Shown piece after piece: positions 26,462-35,204 of a stretch of 64,000 bases of DNA; the stretch's first letter is position 1, and each line of letters opens with the position of its first letter. The notes under the pieces were generated by a model. That model was not told the DNA's origin and did no database searches. It saw only the letters and a list, made by a program, of their open reading frames with translations. Location of the stretch: the NCBI RefSeq assembly GCF_000147875.1, contig NC_014507.1, forward strand, positions 1,426,001 to 1,490,000. The letters are read 5' to 3'. The stretch comes from Methanolacinia petrolearia DSM 11571 (GTDB lineage: Archaea > Halobacteriota > Methanomicrobia > Methanomicrobiales > Methanomicrobiaceae). Made by a program: the position numbers and the translations under genes.

Positions 26462-28209
26462 ATATTGATCAATCGAAGAAAATCCTGATGCTCGGGGGAG
26501 AAGGCCAGAACATAGAATTTAAAAGAGACTGCCAGGATATAGATTCTATTGGAAAAGTTATCTGCGGTTTTTTAAATTCGTCAGGAGGATCAATTCTATG
26601 TGGAATCTCCGAAAATTTCAATCTTACCGGAATAAAGATCACCGAATCTGAAAAAAATAATATCGAAAAAGAAATTCAGCAACATATTTCCCCTAAAGCA
26701 CTCGTATCTTTTGATGTAAATGAAATAGAAGGTAAAAAAATCCTGGTAATTGAAGTCCCGGCGGGAAAAGATATTCCTTACGCATTCCAGGACGTAATTT
26801 ATATCAGAAACGAAAATAAAACACAAAAAGCCGACATTTATACCATAAACGATATGGTTCTAAGCAAACAGGTCGAACCTCACCGGTGGGAACGTCGTTT
26901 TTCAATAGCAGATATAAATGAAGACATTGAATTAAATGAATTTAACCAGGCAATAAAAGAGATAAGCAAACGTTTCAACTTTCGCGATAATCACAACATG
27001 AATATGGTTCTTGAGGATCTTTCAGTGGCAAGATACGGTCGCCTGACTAATGCAGGAGATATCCTCTTCTGTAAAAATCCGGCAGAAAGATGTCCCCAGG
27101 TTCGCGTCCGTGCCTCATGCTATATATCCGATAAATACGATGAGGTATATAATGATTTTAAATCATTCGAAGGGCCTCTTATCCGGGTTCTCGAAGAACT
27201 TTTTCATTTTATCCAAAGAAATACTGCAACAAAATCGTTATTCAGCCGCGATGACCTGAGAAGGCAGGATAAATCGGTTTACCCCGCAGATGCGATTCGT
27301 GAAGGTCTTGTAAATGCATTCGTTCACAGGGACTATAGCGATTTTTCAGGAGGTATTATTGTCAGTGTTTATCCGAAAAGTCTTGAGATTTACAATACGG
27401 GATCTTTTCCGGAGGGAGTCACACCGGATAAACTCTCGGAAGGGCATATCTCAGTTCTCCGGAATCCTGATATTGCGCATGTTGTTTACCTGAGAGGTCT
27501 TATGGAAAAAAACGGGAGAGGGAGTGTACTGATCCGGAGATCGTGCGAGGAACACGGATTGCCCCTGCCCAAATGGACATCCGATCAAAATAGTGTCACG
27601 TTAACATTCTTCGCCCCGGAAGAAAAGAAAGTCAGCGAGACCAGAATCCAGATCGGCGGAATGCCATGGGTTCATACAATTATCCAAACGACTGACGGGG
27701 GTTTCCTTATCGGCGGCTCATATTCGGACTCCGAATCATTTCCTCATTCAAGACCGTGGGTTGCAAAGACGGATGACAACGGCAGCCTGCTCTGGGAGAA
27801 TAAATTCGGAAGCGTGAACGATTCTTTCATCGGTTTTTATGAAAGCGAAGACGGGAAATACCATATCATCTACGCACCGCAGTTAACCGGTGAAAACGGA
27901 CCGGACCGCGATCAATATATCGAGACGGTTATTGATAACAATGGTAAACTGGCGAGCACGAACAATGACAATGTTCCGGGATATCCCAAACTGATCTCGA
28001 AAGACGGCCTGGTATTCACGGAAACCATATCCTGCACAGACGGCGGAAAGAAACTGCATATCATAAAAACAAATGCCGAAGGTGAGACAGAATGGGATAG
28101 TCTCTGTGAACTGGCGGATTCTTCTGCGACCGGCTCCAGTATCGGTTCCGGGATAGTCCGGACGGCCGACGGGGGGTACCTGATAACGGGAGCGAGATAT
28201 TATTATTGA
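26458..28209 (+). CDS. AlbA_2/HATPase regulator fused to a surface-protein repeat tail
   Basis: A 583-residue protein in two unrelated parts. Residues 1-395 form a typical Schlafen-AlbA_2 domain (G-Q-N-I-E-F-K-R-D then S-G-G-S-I-L-C-G-I) followed by an ATPase-like HATPase_c_4 region (R-E-G-L-V-N-A-F-V-H-R-D-Y), as in RecG-like transcription regulators. These normally end after the S-V-T-L-T-F-F strand. Here the frame continues into about 180 residues of beta-propeller-like repeats (T-D-G-G-F-L-I-G-G and T-A-D-G-G-Y-L-I-T-G) usual in exported archaeal proteins, without a signal peptide. A deletion fusion near 27640 is the likeliest origin. It may work with the overlapping DUF4062 gene. Confidence 0.75.
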   Translation: MNIDQSKKILMLGGEGQNIEFKRDCQDIDSIGKVICGFLNSSGGSILCGISENFNLTGIKITESEKNNIEKEIQQHISPKALVSFDVNEIEGKKILVIEVPAGKDIPYAFQDVIYIRNENKTQKADIYTINDMVLSKQVEPHRWERRFSIADINEDIELNEFNQAIKEISKRFNFRDNHNMNMVLEDLSVARYGRLTNAGDILFCKNPAERCPQVRVRASCYISDKYDEVYNDFKSFEGPLIRVLEELFHFIQRNTATKSLFSRDDLRRQDKSVYPADAIREGLVNAFVHRDYSDFSGGIIVSVYPKSLEIYNTGSFPEGVTPDKLSEGHISVLRNPDIAHVVYLRGLMEKNGRGSVLIRRSCEEHGLPLPKWTSDQNSVTLTFFAPEEKKVSETRIQIGGMPWVHTIIQTTDGGFLIGGSYSDSESFPHSRPWVAKTDDNGSLLWENKFGSVNDSFIGFYESEDGKYHIIYAPQLTGENGPDRDQYIETVIDNNGKLASTNNDNVPGYPKLISKDGLVFTETISCTDGGKKLHIIKTNAEGETEWDSLCELADSSATGSSIGSGIVRTADGGYLITGARYYY

Positions 28210-29039
28210 AACCGTTTTCGGGAATTATTATGCAGTCAGTCGATCTCATTTCAAAAATAAAGGAAACCGGGTTCAATAAGAATAAGATCCTGATTTTAGT
28301 AATTTTCTTAGTAATATTGCTCTTCGCAAACCATCCGGTTTCGGCGTCTTCTTCCCCCGGGGATGATAATCCCATCTCGATCGTCATCATCTCTCCGGCC
28401 AAAGGTTCCAAATTCCATAGCGACGTCGTTCCCCACCATGTGAGGGTTCTTGCCTACATCTCTTCGACTTATAACATAACCGGGGTCACCCTCGACAGCG
28501 GATGGGAGACCGTCGAAGCAGATGAGCCTTTCAACGAAATCGACGAAGAGATCCGGATCGACAGCAGCGGGGAAAGATCGATCGTAGTTACGGCCCGGGA
28601 CGAAAACGGGAATTCAGCATCCGGGACTACCGCATTCACCATAATAATCGGGCCTCCGGTAAGTCCACGATATGCGATGCAGTTTACAGTCTGTGGACAG
28701 ATCACGGATTCGAACGGGAAACCTGTAAAAGACTGCCGGGTCCGGATAAATTCTTCGTTTTACAAATATATCGATGAATTTATGGGATCGACCAACGTGA
28801 CGGACATCAACGGCAGCTACCTGATCGAGAATGTCTACGGTCCGGACCTTATGATTACGGCAGAAAAAGAAGGTTACCTGAAGTATGAAAGCGTTGAAAG
28901 CTTCGAGAGCGCCAATGTGGAGTTCGATATCGTTATGGTGCCAGAAAAAAAGGAATCACCATTGCCCGGTTTCATTATAATTCTTAGTACAGGACTGGCT
29001 GTCTTTCTCAGGAAGAGGAATGGAATGAAAAGAAATTGA
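28206..29039 (+). CDS. Secreted surface protein with PGF-CTERM-like anchor
   Basis: A 277-residue protein with an N-terminal hydrophobic signal segment (L-I-L-V-I-F-L-V-I-L-L-F-A, about 32-44), an Ig-like beta domain, a carboxypeptidase-regulatory-like domain (C-G-Q-I-T-D-S-N-G-K-P-V-K) and a C-terminal P-L-P-G-F plus transmembrane segment plus R-K-R tail. That tripartite tail is the PGF-CTERM signal processed by archaeosortase A, with lipid anchoring. The TTG at 28206 gives a TTGA overlap with the previous stop; ATG at 28230 is the alternative start. Confidence 0.78.
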   Translation: MKPFSGIIMQSVDLISKIKETGFNKNKILILVIFLVILLFANHPVSASSSPGDDNPISIVIISPAKGSKFHSDVVPHHVRVLAYISSTYNITGVTLDSGWETVEADEPFNEIDEEIRIDSSGERSIVVTARDENGNSASGTTAFTIIIGPPVSPRYAMQFTVCGQITDSNGKPVKDCRVRINSSFYKYIDEFMGSTNVTDINGSYLIENVYGPDLMITAEKEGYLKYESVESFESANVEFDIVMVPEKKESPLPGFIIILSTGLAVFLRKRNGMKRN

Positions 29040-29204
29040 TCTCAGGTAAGGGTTATCCTTTAACAAAAGAGCGTTCCCAGCGCATGGAAAAAAATCAGCA
29101 ACCACCATCCATAGTTTCCCTGAAGATTCTCAAAATCTCAGTTATACCAAATCTCAAAAAAAATATCACCAGTTAATAACATATTTCTTTCAACTTTTTT
29201 GAGT

Positions 29205-29239
29205 ATTGTTCAAGAGCATGGTGAAAATCATTATTATAT
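29205..29239 (+). promoter_or_regulatory. Repeated promoter-like element, copy 1
   Basis: The sequence TTGTTCAAGAGCATGGTG then AAAATCATTATTATAT recurs with few changes at 31274 and 36204. All three copies lie in long intergenic regions upstream of exported or membrane protein genes. Copies 1 and 3 are related over about 200 bp on both sides. The TTATTATAT end may be the TATA box. Confidence 0.6.
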
Positions 29240-29474
29240 GACTACGTCTTATTTTCAATCGGGGGCGGATGAAGGAGTGATCCTTCACTAAACCCCTTTT
29301 CAAAAAAAACCAAAGTATCGGTTAAGTAAAGGACCTGGCCTCAGGACTTCGATTACCACATCAAACCCTGTTGCCCGGTCTTTCATTTGCCGACTAACAA
29401 ACCGGCATTTCCTATGTCAGCATTATAGCGGATTAAGGTTTGCATGCCGGTAAAAAATGAAACGAGGTGAAAAA

Positions 29475-30212
29475 TTGAAAAAAGATAACAAAAATGTTAA
29501 AATACTGGCATTAATTGCATTCTGTATGATTGTACTACCAGCATCAGGGTATCAGTTCTCGATGACAAACATAGAGAATTTTGATTCACTAACATCGTTA
29601 TCACCAGATGGAACAACCAGTCATACGTATGTCTATAACTGGTTAACAGGAGAAGGTTGGTCACAAAATTTCTATGACACCAATGCAAATGTAGGTGATA
29701 CTGATTTTTCAACTACCGGAGGAGGATTGAATAATGCCGATCTTCACTATCATTTCGGTCATGGAGGCTGGGTCAACAGCGACACCTGTGTGCAATATAA
29801 AGATTGGCCGAATTCCTATTTAACTAAGGATGAAGTCTATAAACAATGGGGAACGAGTTATTATTCTGCCAATAAATGGGTAATACTTGATGCCTGTTGG
29901 GTATTAGCTGATCTTCAATGGGGAGGTGCCCTGAAACATTCACATGGCATTCTTGGATTTGGTACTCTAAAGAGTGTAGATCCTGAATTACCTAACCTGT
30001 TCCTCGAGTATGCGATAGATTATGATTATACAATTTCTTATGCCTGGCAAGAAGCTACGGAGGAAGTATTGCAGGGCAACAATCAACTTGTAAAAGTAAT
30101 ATTTGATACAGAGGATCAATTACAAAACGATCATCTACCGGGACAGGGATCTGTATCAGGGAGTGAATTTTTGGACGATGATACGATCTATTATGCAGAA
30201 TGGAGGACATGA
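29475..30212 (+). CDS. Secreted DUF6345-like protein, possible clan CD (caspase-like) peptidase
   Basis: A 245-residue secreted protein. The TTG start at 29475 is preferred because GAGGTGA lies 4 nt upstream; the ATG at 29457 lacks one. A signal peptide (I-L-A-L-I-A-F-C-M-I-V-L-P-A-S-G) is followed by a domain with L-H-Y-H-F-G-H-G-G-W and W-V-I-L-D-A-C-W. The hydrophobic-HG and hydrophobic-AC blocks are the clan CD catalytic signatures (caspase, gingipain). Family membership and activity are inference. The next gene follows after 4 nt and encodes a partner with a propeptide-like domain. Confidence 0.62.
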   Translation: MKKDNKNVKILALIAFCMIVLPASGYQFSMTNIENFDSLTSLSPDGTTSHTYVYNWLTGEGWSQNFYDTNANVGDTDFSTTGGGLNNADLHYHFGHGGWVNSDTCVQYKDWPNSYLTKDEVYKQWGTSYYSANKWVILDACWVLADLQWGGALKHSHGILGFGTLKSVDPELPNLFLEYAIDYDYTISYAWQEATEEVLQGNNQLVKVIFDTEDQLQNDHLPGQGSVSGSEFLDDDTIYYAEWRT

Positions 30213-30216
30213 TAAA

Positions 30217-31020
30217 ATGATAAAAATCAAACCCAAATGGATTATCCCGGTTTTACTGCTGGCATCTGCCCTTCTTCTCGGAGCAGTCTTTACCGGACTT
30301 ATGCCTTCTTCGGTAAATACAAAGGCAGGCTCACATGAAAATACCGGGTTACCCGTAATGCAGGGACAATTCGATTCACTGGTCCTTGATACGGTGCTTC
30401 CAACATCTCCCGAAGTTATGGCTGTCTATAAAATCAGATCGATTGATCTGGTTCAGGATGGAGATGAAACAAAGGCCTTCTCGATCAAAAAAACCATTCC
30501 TTCTGCAGCCGAGGCGCCAGCTCTTGCAGAAAAGGCTCTTGAAAAATATGGAGGACTATCGGAGGATGCAAAATTTGTTGATGCGGTTCCACGATACCTG
30601 AATAAATACAATCTTACAACTGATTCGGTCGAAGAACAATATCCGATGCGGACACAGGTAAGGTATATTCAGATTCTCAATGAACTTCCGGTTATTGGAG
30701 CTTCGATCAACCTAGACCTGGGAGAAGACGGCGAGATTATAAACATAATAAAAGCATGGCCGAAATATGAACAAACAGGAGAAGTAACCGTTATTTCAGC
30801 TGAAAATGCATACGAAAAACTCAGGAACTCTGAAACCATTGACAGATTACAGGGCAGCATTCCGGAAGGAACTAAAATAACCAAAATCACCCCGGGATAC
30901 AAGCTGTACAATGCATGGAACCAGAATAGTGAACCATTCTTAAAGCCGGTATGGATCTTCTATGCAGTTACATCGTTTGATCCCGAACCTTTCCCGTTGA
31001 TGGTAGATGCAACTGCCTGA
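30217..31020 (+). CDS. Secreted or membrane-anchored partner protein with propeptide-like domain
   Basis: A 267-residue protein from the ATG at 30217 (GGAGG 10 nt upstream). An N-terminal membrane segment (W-I-I-P-V-L-L-L-A-S-A-L-L-L-G-A) precedes an extracellular region with Q-V-R-Y-I-Q-I-L-N-E-L-P-V-I-G-A-S-I-N-L-D-L, then V-I-S-A-E-N-A-Y-E-K-L. This resembles YpeB/FTP/PepSY-type peptidase propeptide or inhibitor folds. Immediate downstream position suggests it assists or inhibits the putative peptidase. That is an inference. Confidence 0.6.
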   Translation: MIKIKPKWIIPVLLLASALLLGAVFTGLMPSSVNTKAGSHENTGLPVMQGQFDSLVLDTVLPTSPEVMAVYKIRSIDLVQDGDETKAFSIKKTIPSAAEAPALAEKALEKYGGLSEDAKFVDAVPRYLNKYNLTTDSVEEQYPMRTQVRYIQILNELPVIGASINLDLGEDGEIINIIKAWPKYEQTGEVTVISAENAYEKLRNSETIDRLQGSIPEGTKITKITPGYKLYNAWNQNSEPFLKPVWIFYAVTSFDPEPFPLMVDATA

Positions 31021-31061
31021 ATCTCCCTTTTTTTCATAATTTTCATTCAATGGTAACCAGG

Positions 31062-31115
31062 AAAATCCTTTTCTGGAACGGCAGTTATTGCTCAATTCTT
31101 ATTGAAAGAGAATAA
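31062..31115 (+). pseudogene. Remnant of the 3' end of a paralogous gene
   Basis: The frame K-I-L-F-W-N-G-S-Y-C-S-I-L-I-E-R-E-stop matches the C-terminus of the gene at 33723-34124 (K-I-L-C-W-N-G-G-Y-Y-S-I-L-I-E-R-E). Similarity continues for about 50 bp past the stop (GCGCAG-type sequence). The rest of this copy is gone. Confidence 0.7.
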
Positions 31116-31273
31116 CCTATACGATGATCGGGAAGATTCTTGATACAATACAGGCGCAGAAAAAAAATAATCGACAGAGTTCAACAATTTTCCTGAAAAA
31201 ATTCACTAACCTTTGATTCTGTAAATTCCAAAATCACAAAACGCCAGTCAATATTTTTTTAATTTCCCCCGGT

Positions 31274-31306
31274 TTGTTCAGGAGCATCGTGAAAATTGTT
31301 ATTAAA
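31274..31306 (+). promoter_or_regulatory. Repeated promoter-like element, copy 2
   Basis: TTGTTCAGGAGCATCGTG followed by AAAATTGTTATTAAA, a diverged copy of the elements at 29205 and 36204. It lies about 70 bp upstream of a multi-pass membrane protein gene. The remaining interval between 31116 and 31377 holds no credible gene. Confidence 0.55.
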
Positions 31307-31377
31307 GGGGTACATCATATTTTTAACCGGGACGAATAAGGGGGTTTAGCATTACTATAAATCGAATTTCAAAACAG

Positions 31378-32712
31378 GTGAATTACCTGAAAAGAATTTA
31401 CACCGAAAAACCGGCAGTTCCTATCGGACTTTATCTCCTAACTCTTTTTTTGGTGTGTTTTTTACCTTTTTTCCTCTCGCCGGAGTTTTTAGTGGGAGCG
31501 AACCCCGGGCCCTCCGTCATCTTTGACTACGGCGGGGTATACCTGCTGACCGCGGTTCTTTTCGGCCTGTCAACGGCAATTCTCTTCAGAATTTTCGTAA
31601 ATAAAAGCTGGGAAATTACCTCATTATTTACAGCAGCCGTATTTCTGGTTCTCCTGCTGTTCTCCGGATTAACAGGTACTGGAAAGATAACGCCGTCATT
31701 TTACCACATGGGCCCGGAGTGCTTCCTGGCTGCCGCACTGTTTTCCATGTCGGTGATAATCCCTCTTCTCCTGTTGAACCGCAATATTACAATTAAAAGA
31801 CCGAATGTCACTGTATTTTTCATCGCGACAGTCCTGTTCCCTTTCCTGGTGACGATGGTAGTCGCGGGTAATTTCATTTACATGGGATCGCACTGGATTA
31901 CCCTTTTCGTTTCGACATCAGGTGCTTTCTTATCCGGATTTGCAGGAGCGGCGGTGATCTCCATCCCACTTATCGTCCTTAGTTTAATGAAAGAACCCGG
32001 TATTAATGACAAACGAAGAGATGCATTCACCTTCGGGCTCTTTTTTGCCTGCATCTTCCTTGTCTGGTTTATTCCGGGATTTCTTGAACCGGGATTTTTC
32101 ATCTCCGGCAGTCAGTCGAAGGCTATGGCAGGACCGTCAGCATTTATCTACATCTCATTTATGTTGCGGTACGCCGGGATAATCATACTGCTGCCGGTCC
32201 TCTTCGGCTGTTCCGCCGCCCTTCTCTATAAAAGCATAAATGCCGGGGAGGAGTTGTTGAAACAGCGCACCGGTTATATTTTCGCAATATTTGCCGGAGC
32301 ACTAATATTATTATCCATGATCCCGGCTGTTCTGGCACCCGGAAAGAACCTGAATCTTCCTTTTTATATACTGGGATGGAGTGATTTCGGGCTCCACCCG
32401 TTGGCTGATGCGGTCTTAAGACTCATGGCATTCGTCCCGGAATTATCTCTCGCCGCTCTTGGAGTTGTCGCACCGTTCATCATTTTAAATAAAAGACTGC
32501 CATTGAAAAGAATTGTTTCCGCCATAATTATCGCGGGCTTTTTCACCTTCCCGCTCCTGGTAATATTGTTTTACGGAAGCGGAGCACAAATGATATCATG
32601 GCCCTGGCTGTCCCTTCTCGTGACGGAGTTTTACGGATTCGTTCTCGCCGCCGCAGGAGCGTTGATAATATACGCCTTATATGCACTGTCCGAAAGGATA
32701 GATGCCTTATGA
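31378..32712 (+). CDS. Multi-pass membrane protein of unknown function
   Basis: A 444-residue protein with about twelve hydrophobic helices and very few charges. Internal similarity is visible: L-V-C-F-L-P-F-F-L-S-P-E-F-L-V-G early and F-L-V-W-F-I-P-G-F-L-E-P-G-F-F-I-S-G later, so it may be a duplicated six-helix unit. The GTG start is the best available; no Shine-Dalgarno is clear. No transporter family is recognised. A second membrane protein gene follows after 52 nt. Confidence 0.65.
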   Translation: MNYLKRIYTEKPAVPIGLYLLTLFLVCFLPFFLSPEFLVGANPGPSVIFDYGGVYLLTAVLFGLSTAILFRIFVNKSWEITSLFTAAVFLVLLLFSGLTGTGKITPSFYHMGPECFLAAALFSMSVIIPLLLLNRNITIKRPNVTVFFIATVLFPFLVTMVVAGNFIYMGSHWITLFVSTSGAFLSGFAGAAVISIPLIVLSLMKEPGINDKRRDAFTFGLFFACIFLVWFIPGFLEPGFFISGSQSKAMAGPSAFIYISFMLRYAGIIILLPVLFGCSAALLYKSINAGEELLKQRTGYIFAIFAGALILLSMIPAVLAPGKNLNLPFYILGWSDFGLHPLADAVLRLMAFVPELSLAALGVVAPFIILNKRLPLKRIVSAIIIAGFFTFPLLVILFYGSGAQMISWPWLSLLVTEFYGFVLAAAGALIIYALYALSERIDAL

Positions 32713-32764
32713 TGAGAAGGCGCCGGTGGAGTTTATGTTCATCCCGCGTAGGAAGTGATCGGAC

Positions 32765-33610
32765 ATGATAGAATTAGTCGGATATACCAATAAGATCACA
32801 GGTGAATTTCTCGTGATCCTGGCCTTATTGGGATTGGTATCCTTTTTTATTGCATATATCTATGTCAAATTCACTGAAAAGCGGAACCTGGAAAATTATT
32901 ATTTTTATATCTTCGGAACGGGATTTTTGCTCGTTGTTATAACACAGTTGATGGTTTCGCTCAGGTCCATATCGCCCCTGTTGATAGGACTCGGGTTTGT
33001 CACTTATTTTCCGGGAATATTTATTGCATTCGTTCTCCCGGGACTGTTTATAAAAAAACAATTCCCTGAAAAATATTCGGCATTTCTGGTATCGGTGCCG
33101 GCCCTTTTTATTCCTTACAATTTCTTTAACCACCAGGGGCTTGCGGGCGACATGGAAAATTCTGTAAATATCATGTACGAATTCGAATTTGTATTCGATT
33201 ACATAGGTGCCGTTATCCTCTCAGGGATCATTCTCGGGTTTATTTTACTGGCGGCCTTCACCTTCAAGGGACAGGAAACAGGTACGAATATTTTCCTGCC
33301 GGCGTCTGTAGTGCTGCTCATAATTATGACATTTTTCTCATCTCTCATCACGGGAGCGATATTCCTGTCGGTTTACCTGTACGTCTTCATTAAAGAAGCA
33401 GGGATCAAAACCGGCCGGCGCAATATCTTCTTCCTGTCCTGTGCGGCATTCGGATTACTGGTCGTCCTGCCTGTTTTAATGGACGCCGGCATGGGTGGAG
33501 TGAACACCTGCATCTACAGTCTGTTCGGGACACTGGCCGTTTCACTGGCGATTCTCGGTCTTTTTTACTTCCTGGATATAATCCGGGATACACCGGGGAT
33601 GCCGGAATGA
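32765..33610 (+). CDS. Membrane protein with seven to eight helices, unknown function
   Basis: A 281-residue integral membrane protein starting at ATG 32765. Helices are separated by short loops, with one conserved-looking loop F-N-H-Q-G-L-A-G-D-M-E-N. No enzyme motif is seen. It follows another membrane protein and precedes a small single-span protein, so the three may belong together. Confidence 0.62.
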   Translation: MIELVGYTNKITGEFLVILALLGLVSFFIAYIYVKFTEKRNLENYYFYIFGTGFLLVVITQLMVSLRSISPLLIGLGFVTYFPGIFIAFVLPGLFIKKQFPEKYSAFLVSVPALFIPYNFFNHQGLAGDMENSVNIMYEFEFVFDYIGAVILSGIILGFILLAAFTFKGQETGTNIFLPASVVLLIIMTFFSSLITGAIFLSVYLYVFIKEAGIKTGRRNIFFLSCAAFGLLVVLPVLMDAGMGGVNTCIYSLFGTLAVSLAILGLFYFLDIIRDTPGMPE

Positions 33611-33722
33611 TTGAGAGAAATTATATGAATGATATCTCCTGCGGGACGGAAATTTTTAAAGGAGTTCAGTCACAATCTCATATCAGGACTTTCAGTATTT
33701 ATTGAACCAGAGGGGGTTATTA

Positions 33723-34124
33723 ATGGAAAAAAAAACGAAGATCATCATTGGAATAATTATCATCGCGATAATTGCGGTTTTGATATATACGAACCTGCTG
33801 CTCGTAATACCTGTTCTTATCTTAAATTCTCTCGGGTTATACGGGTCGGGGGGAAATCTCCAGCTCTCGGAATATCCTGAAGATAAAATTGACCTGAAAC
33901 AGGTAGTTAACATTTCGGAAGATGATTTCAGGAAATATTCGGGGCTGAGAGAATTATTCGAGAACATAGACGAGACAGACCCTTACTACATGGGAGATAT
34001 CAGGTTCATCAGCAGAGCTACCGCTAACGGATGGGAGATTGACGATATATATAAAAAATACGGCCCGGGGAAAATTCTTTGCTGGAACGGCGGTTATTAT
34101 TCGATTCTTATCGAGAGAGAATAA
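33723..34124 (+). CDS. Small single-span exported protein, duplicated family
   Basis: A 133-residue protein from the ATG at 33723, preceded by AGAGGGGG. A hydrophobic N-terminal span (I-I-I-G-I-I-I-I-A-I-I-A-V-L-I) precedes a soluble extracellular domain ending W-N-G-G-Y-Y-S-I-L-I-E-R-E. The last 17 codons are duplicated as a remnant at 31062-31115, so the family has been copied locally. Function unknown. Confidence 0.65.
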   Translation: MEKKTKIIIGIIIIAIIAVLIYTNLLLVIPVLILNSLGLYGSGGNLQLSEYPEDKIDLKQVVNISEDDFRKYSGLRELFENIDETDPYYMGDIRFISRATANGWEIDDIYKKYGPGKILCWNGGYYSILIERE

Positions 34125-34197
34125 CCGGTGTGATGGTTGGGAGGATGACTTTCATAGTACGGGCGCAGGAGAATATCGGAATATAATTAATCATTCT

Positions 34198-35079
34198 ATG
34201 GCGAGAAAAATTAAATTCCTGATAATCACGGCAATAATTCTTGCACTTCTTGTAGGCCATACAAACGCAGTGCCCAATCCCCTTCCCGGGGAAGGCGATC
34301 CGAAAGCTATTCTTAATTTATTTCATCCAAATGCAAAAAATAATGAAACGATCTCATCTTTCATAGATAAATACAGCGATTTCAAGTGGCATGAAATCCC
34401 ATACAACGAAACTTTCGAGTATATCTATATCACTCCGGCCAACGAGTGCAGTGAGCAACTTGTCTACCTGAATAATATTCGGGCTGATGAACACAACCGC
34501 GAACCGTCGATTGTATCTGTCAGGATCATCGGTTGCGACGAGATTCTTCCACTTGATCCCTTATTCCAGTTCCCGGAGGTCTTTGAGAATTACTCGTCGC
34601 TATCCGGGGACTAGGATCTTATGGACTACATAGAAGAAAATATCCCGGGCCGCTGTGCGGAGGTGGAAAAAAGCGATTCGGAGACTGATGTTTATTTCAT
34701 CGACGATGCAGGAACTTTTACCGAGTACATCGTAACGATCGAAAAGGGCCTGTTCACGAACGATGTCGCCTATAGTACATTCATATCAGAGGAGTATTTC
34801 ACTATCAACAAATCCGAAGCACAGGCTGAAGCTCTCGGACAACGTCCGGGCTGGAACCTTACCGGGGAAACGATCCTGAAGATCGACGACGATGTTTTTG
34901 TCTGGGAGATCCCGGTGTCAAACGGATCGGGGGAAGATACGATAATTATCCCGGCAGAGCTTCGCGAGGGAAATCCTGTCATGAAAACCGAGCCGAAAGG
35001 AATGCCGGGATTCGACCTGCTTTTGACTATCTGGAGTGTTGGAATAGGTTCAATTATTCTTTCCAAAAGAAGAGATTAA
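34198..35079 (+). pseudogene. PGF-CTERM-like secreted protein interrupted by in-frame TAG
   Basis: This gene parallels its downstream neighbour along its whole length: signal peptide, W-x-E domain, R-I-I-G-C-D, S-S-L-S-G-D, then D-L-M-D-Y-I-E-E-N-I and a C-terminal M-P-G-F membrane anchor. At 34612-34614 the neighbour's CAG (Gln) is TAG here, splitting the frame into 138 and 153 residues. A single C-to-T change explains it. Without a suppressor tRNA the product would be truncated and lose its anchor. Amber suppression cannot be excluded from this window. Confidence 0.75.
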
Positions 35080-35204
35080 AATAAACGGAGAAAATGGAAA
35101 AGCAGACTCTAAAAGAATGCAGATGGGAGACGGCATTCTCAGGTATGAAGATTTCAGAACACTCATCCCTCCCGGAGGAGAGCCGGGATATAAATAATCA
35201 TTCT

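Noticed and set aside
34612-34614. Pyrrolysine codon
   Set aside because: A simple CAG to TAG change compared with the paralogue fits better than a conserved Pyl residue, and the protein is not a methylamine methyltransferase.
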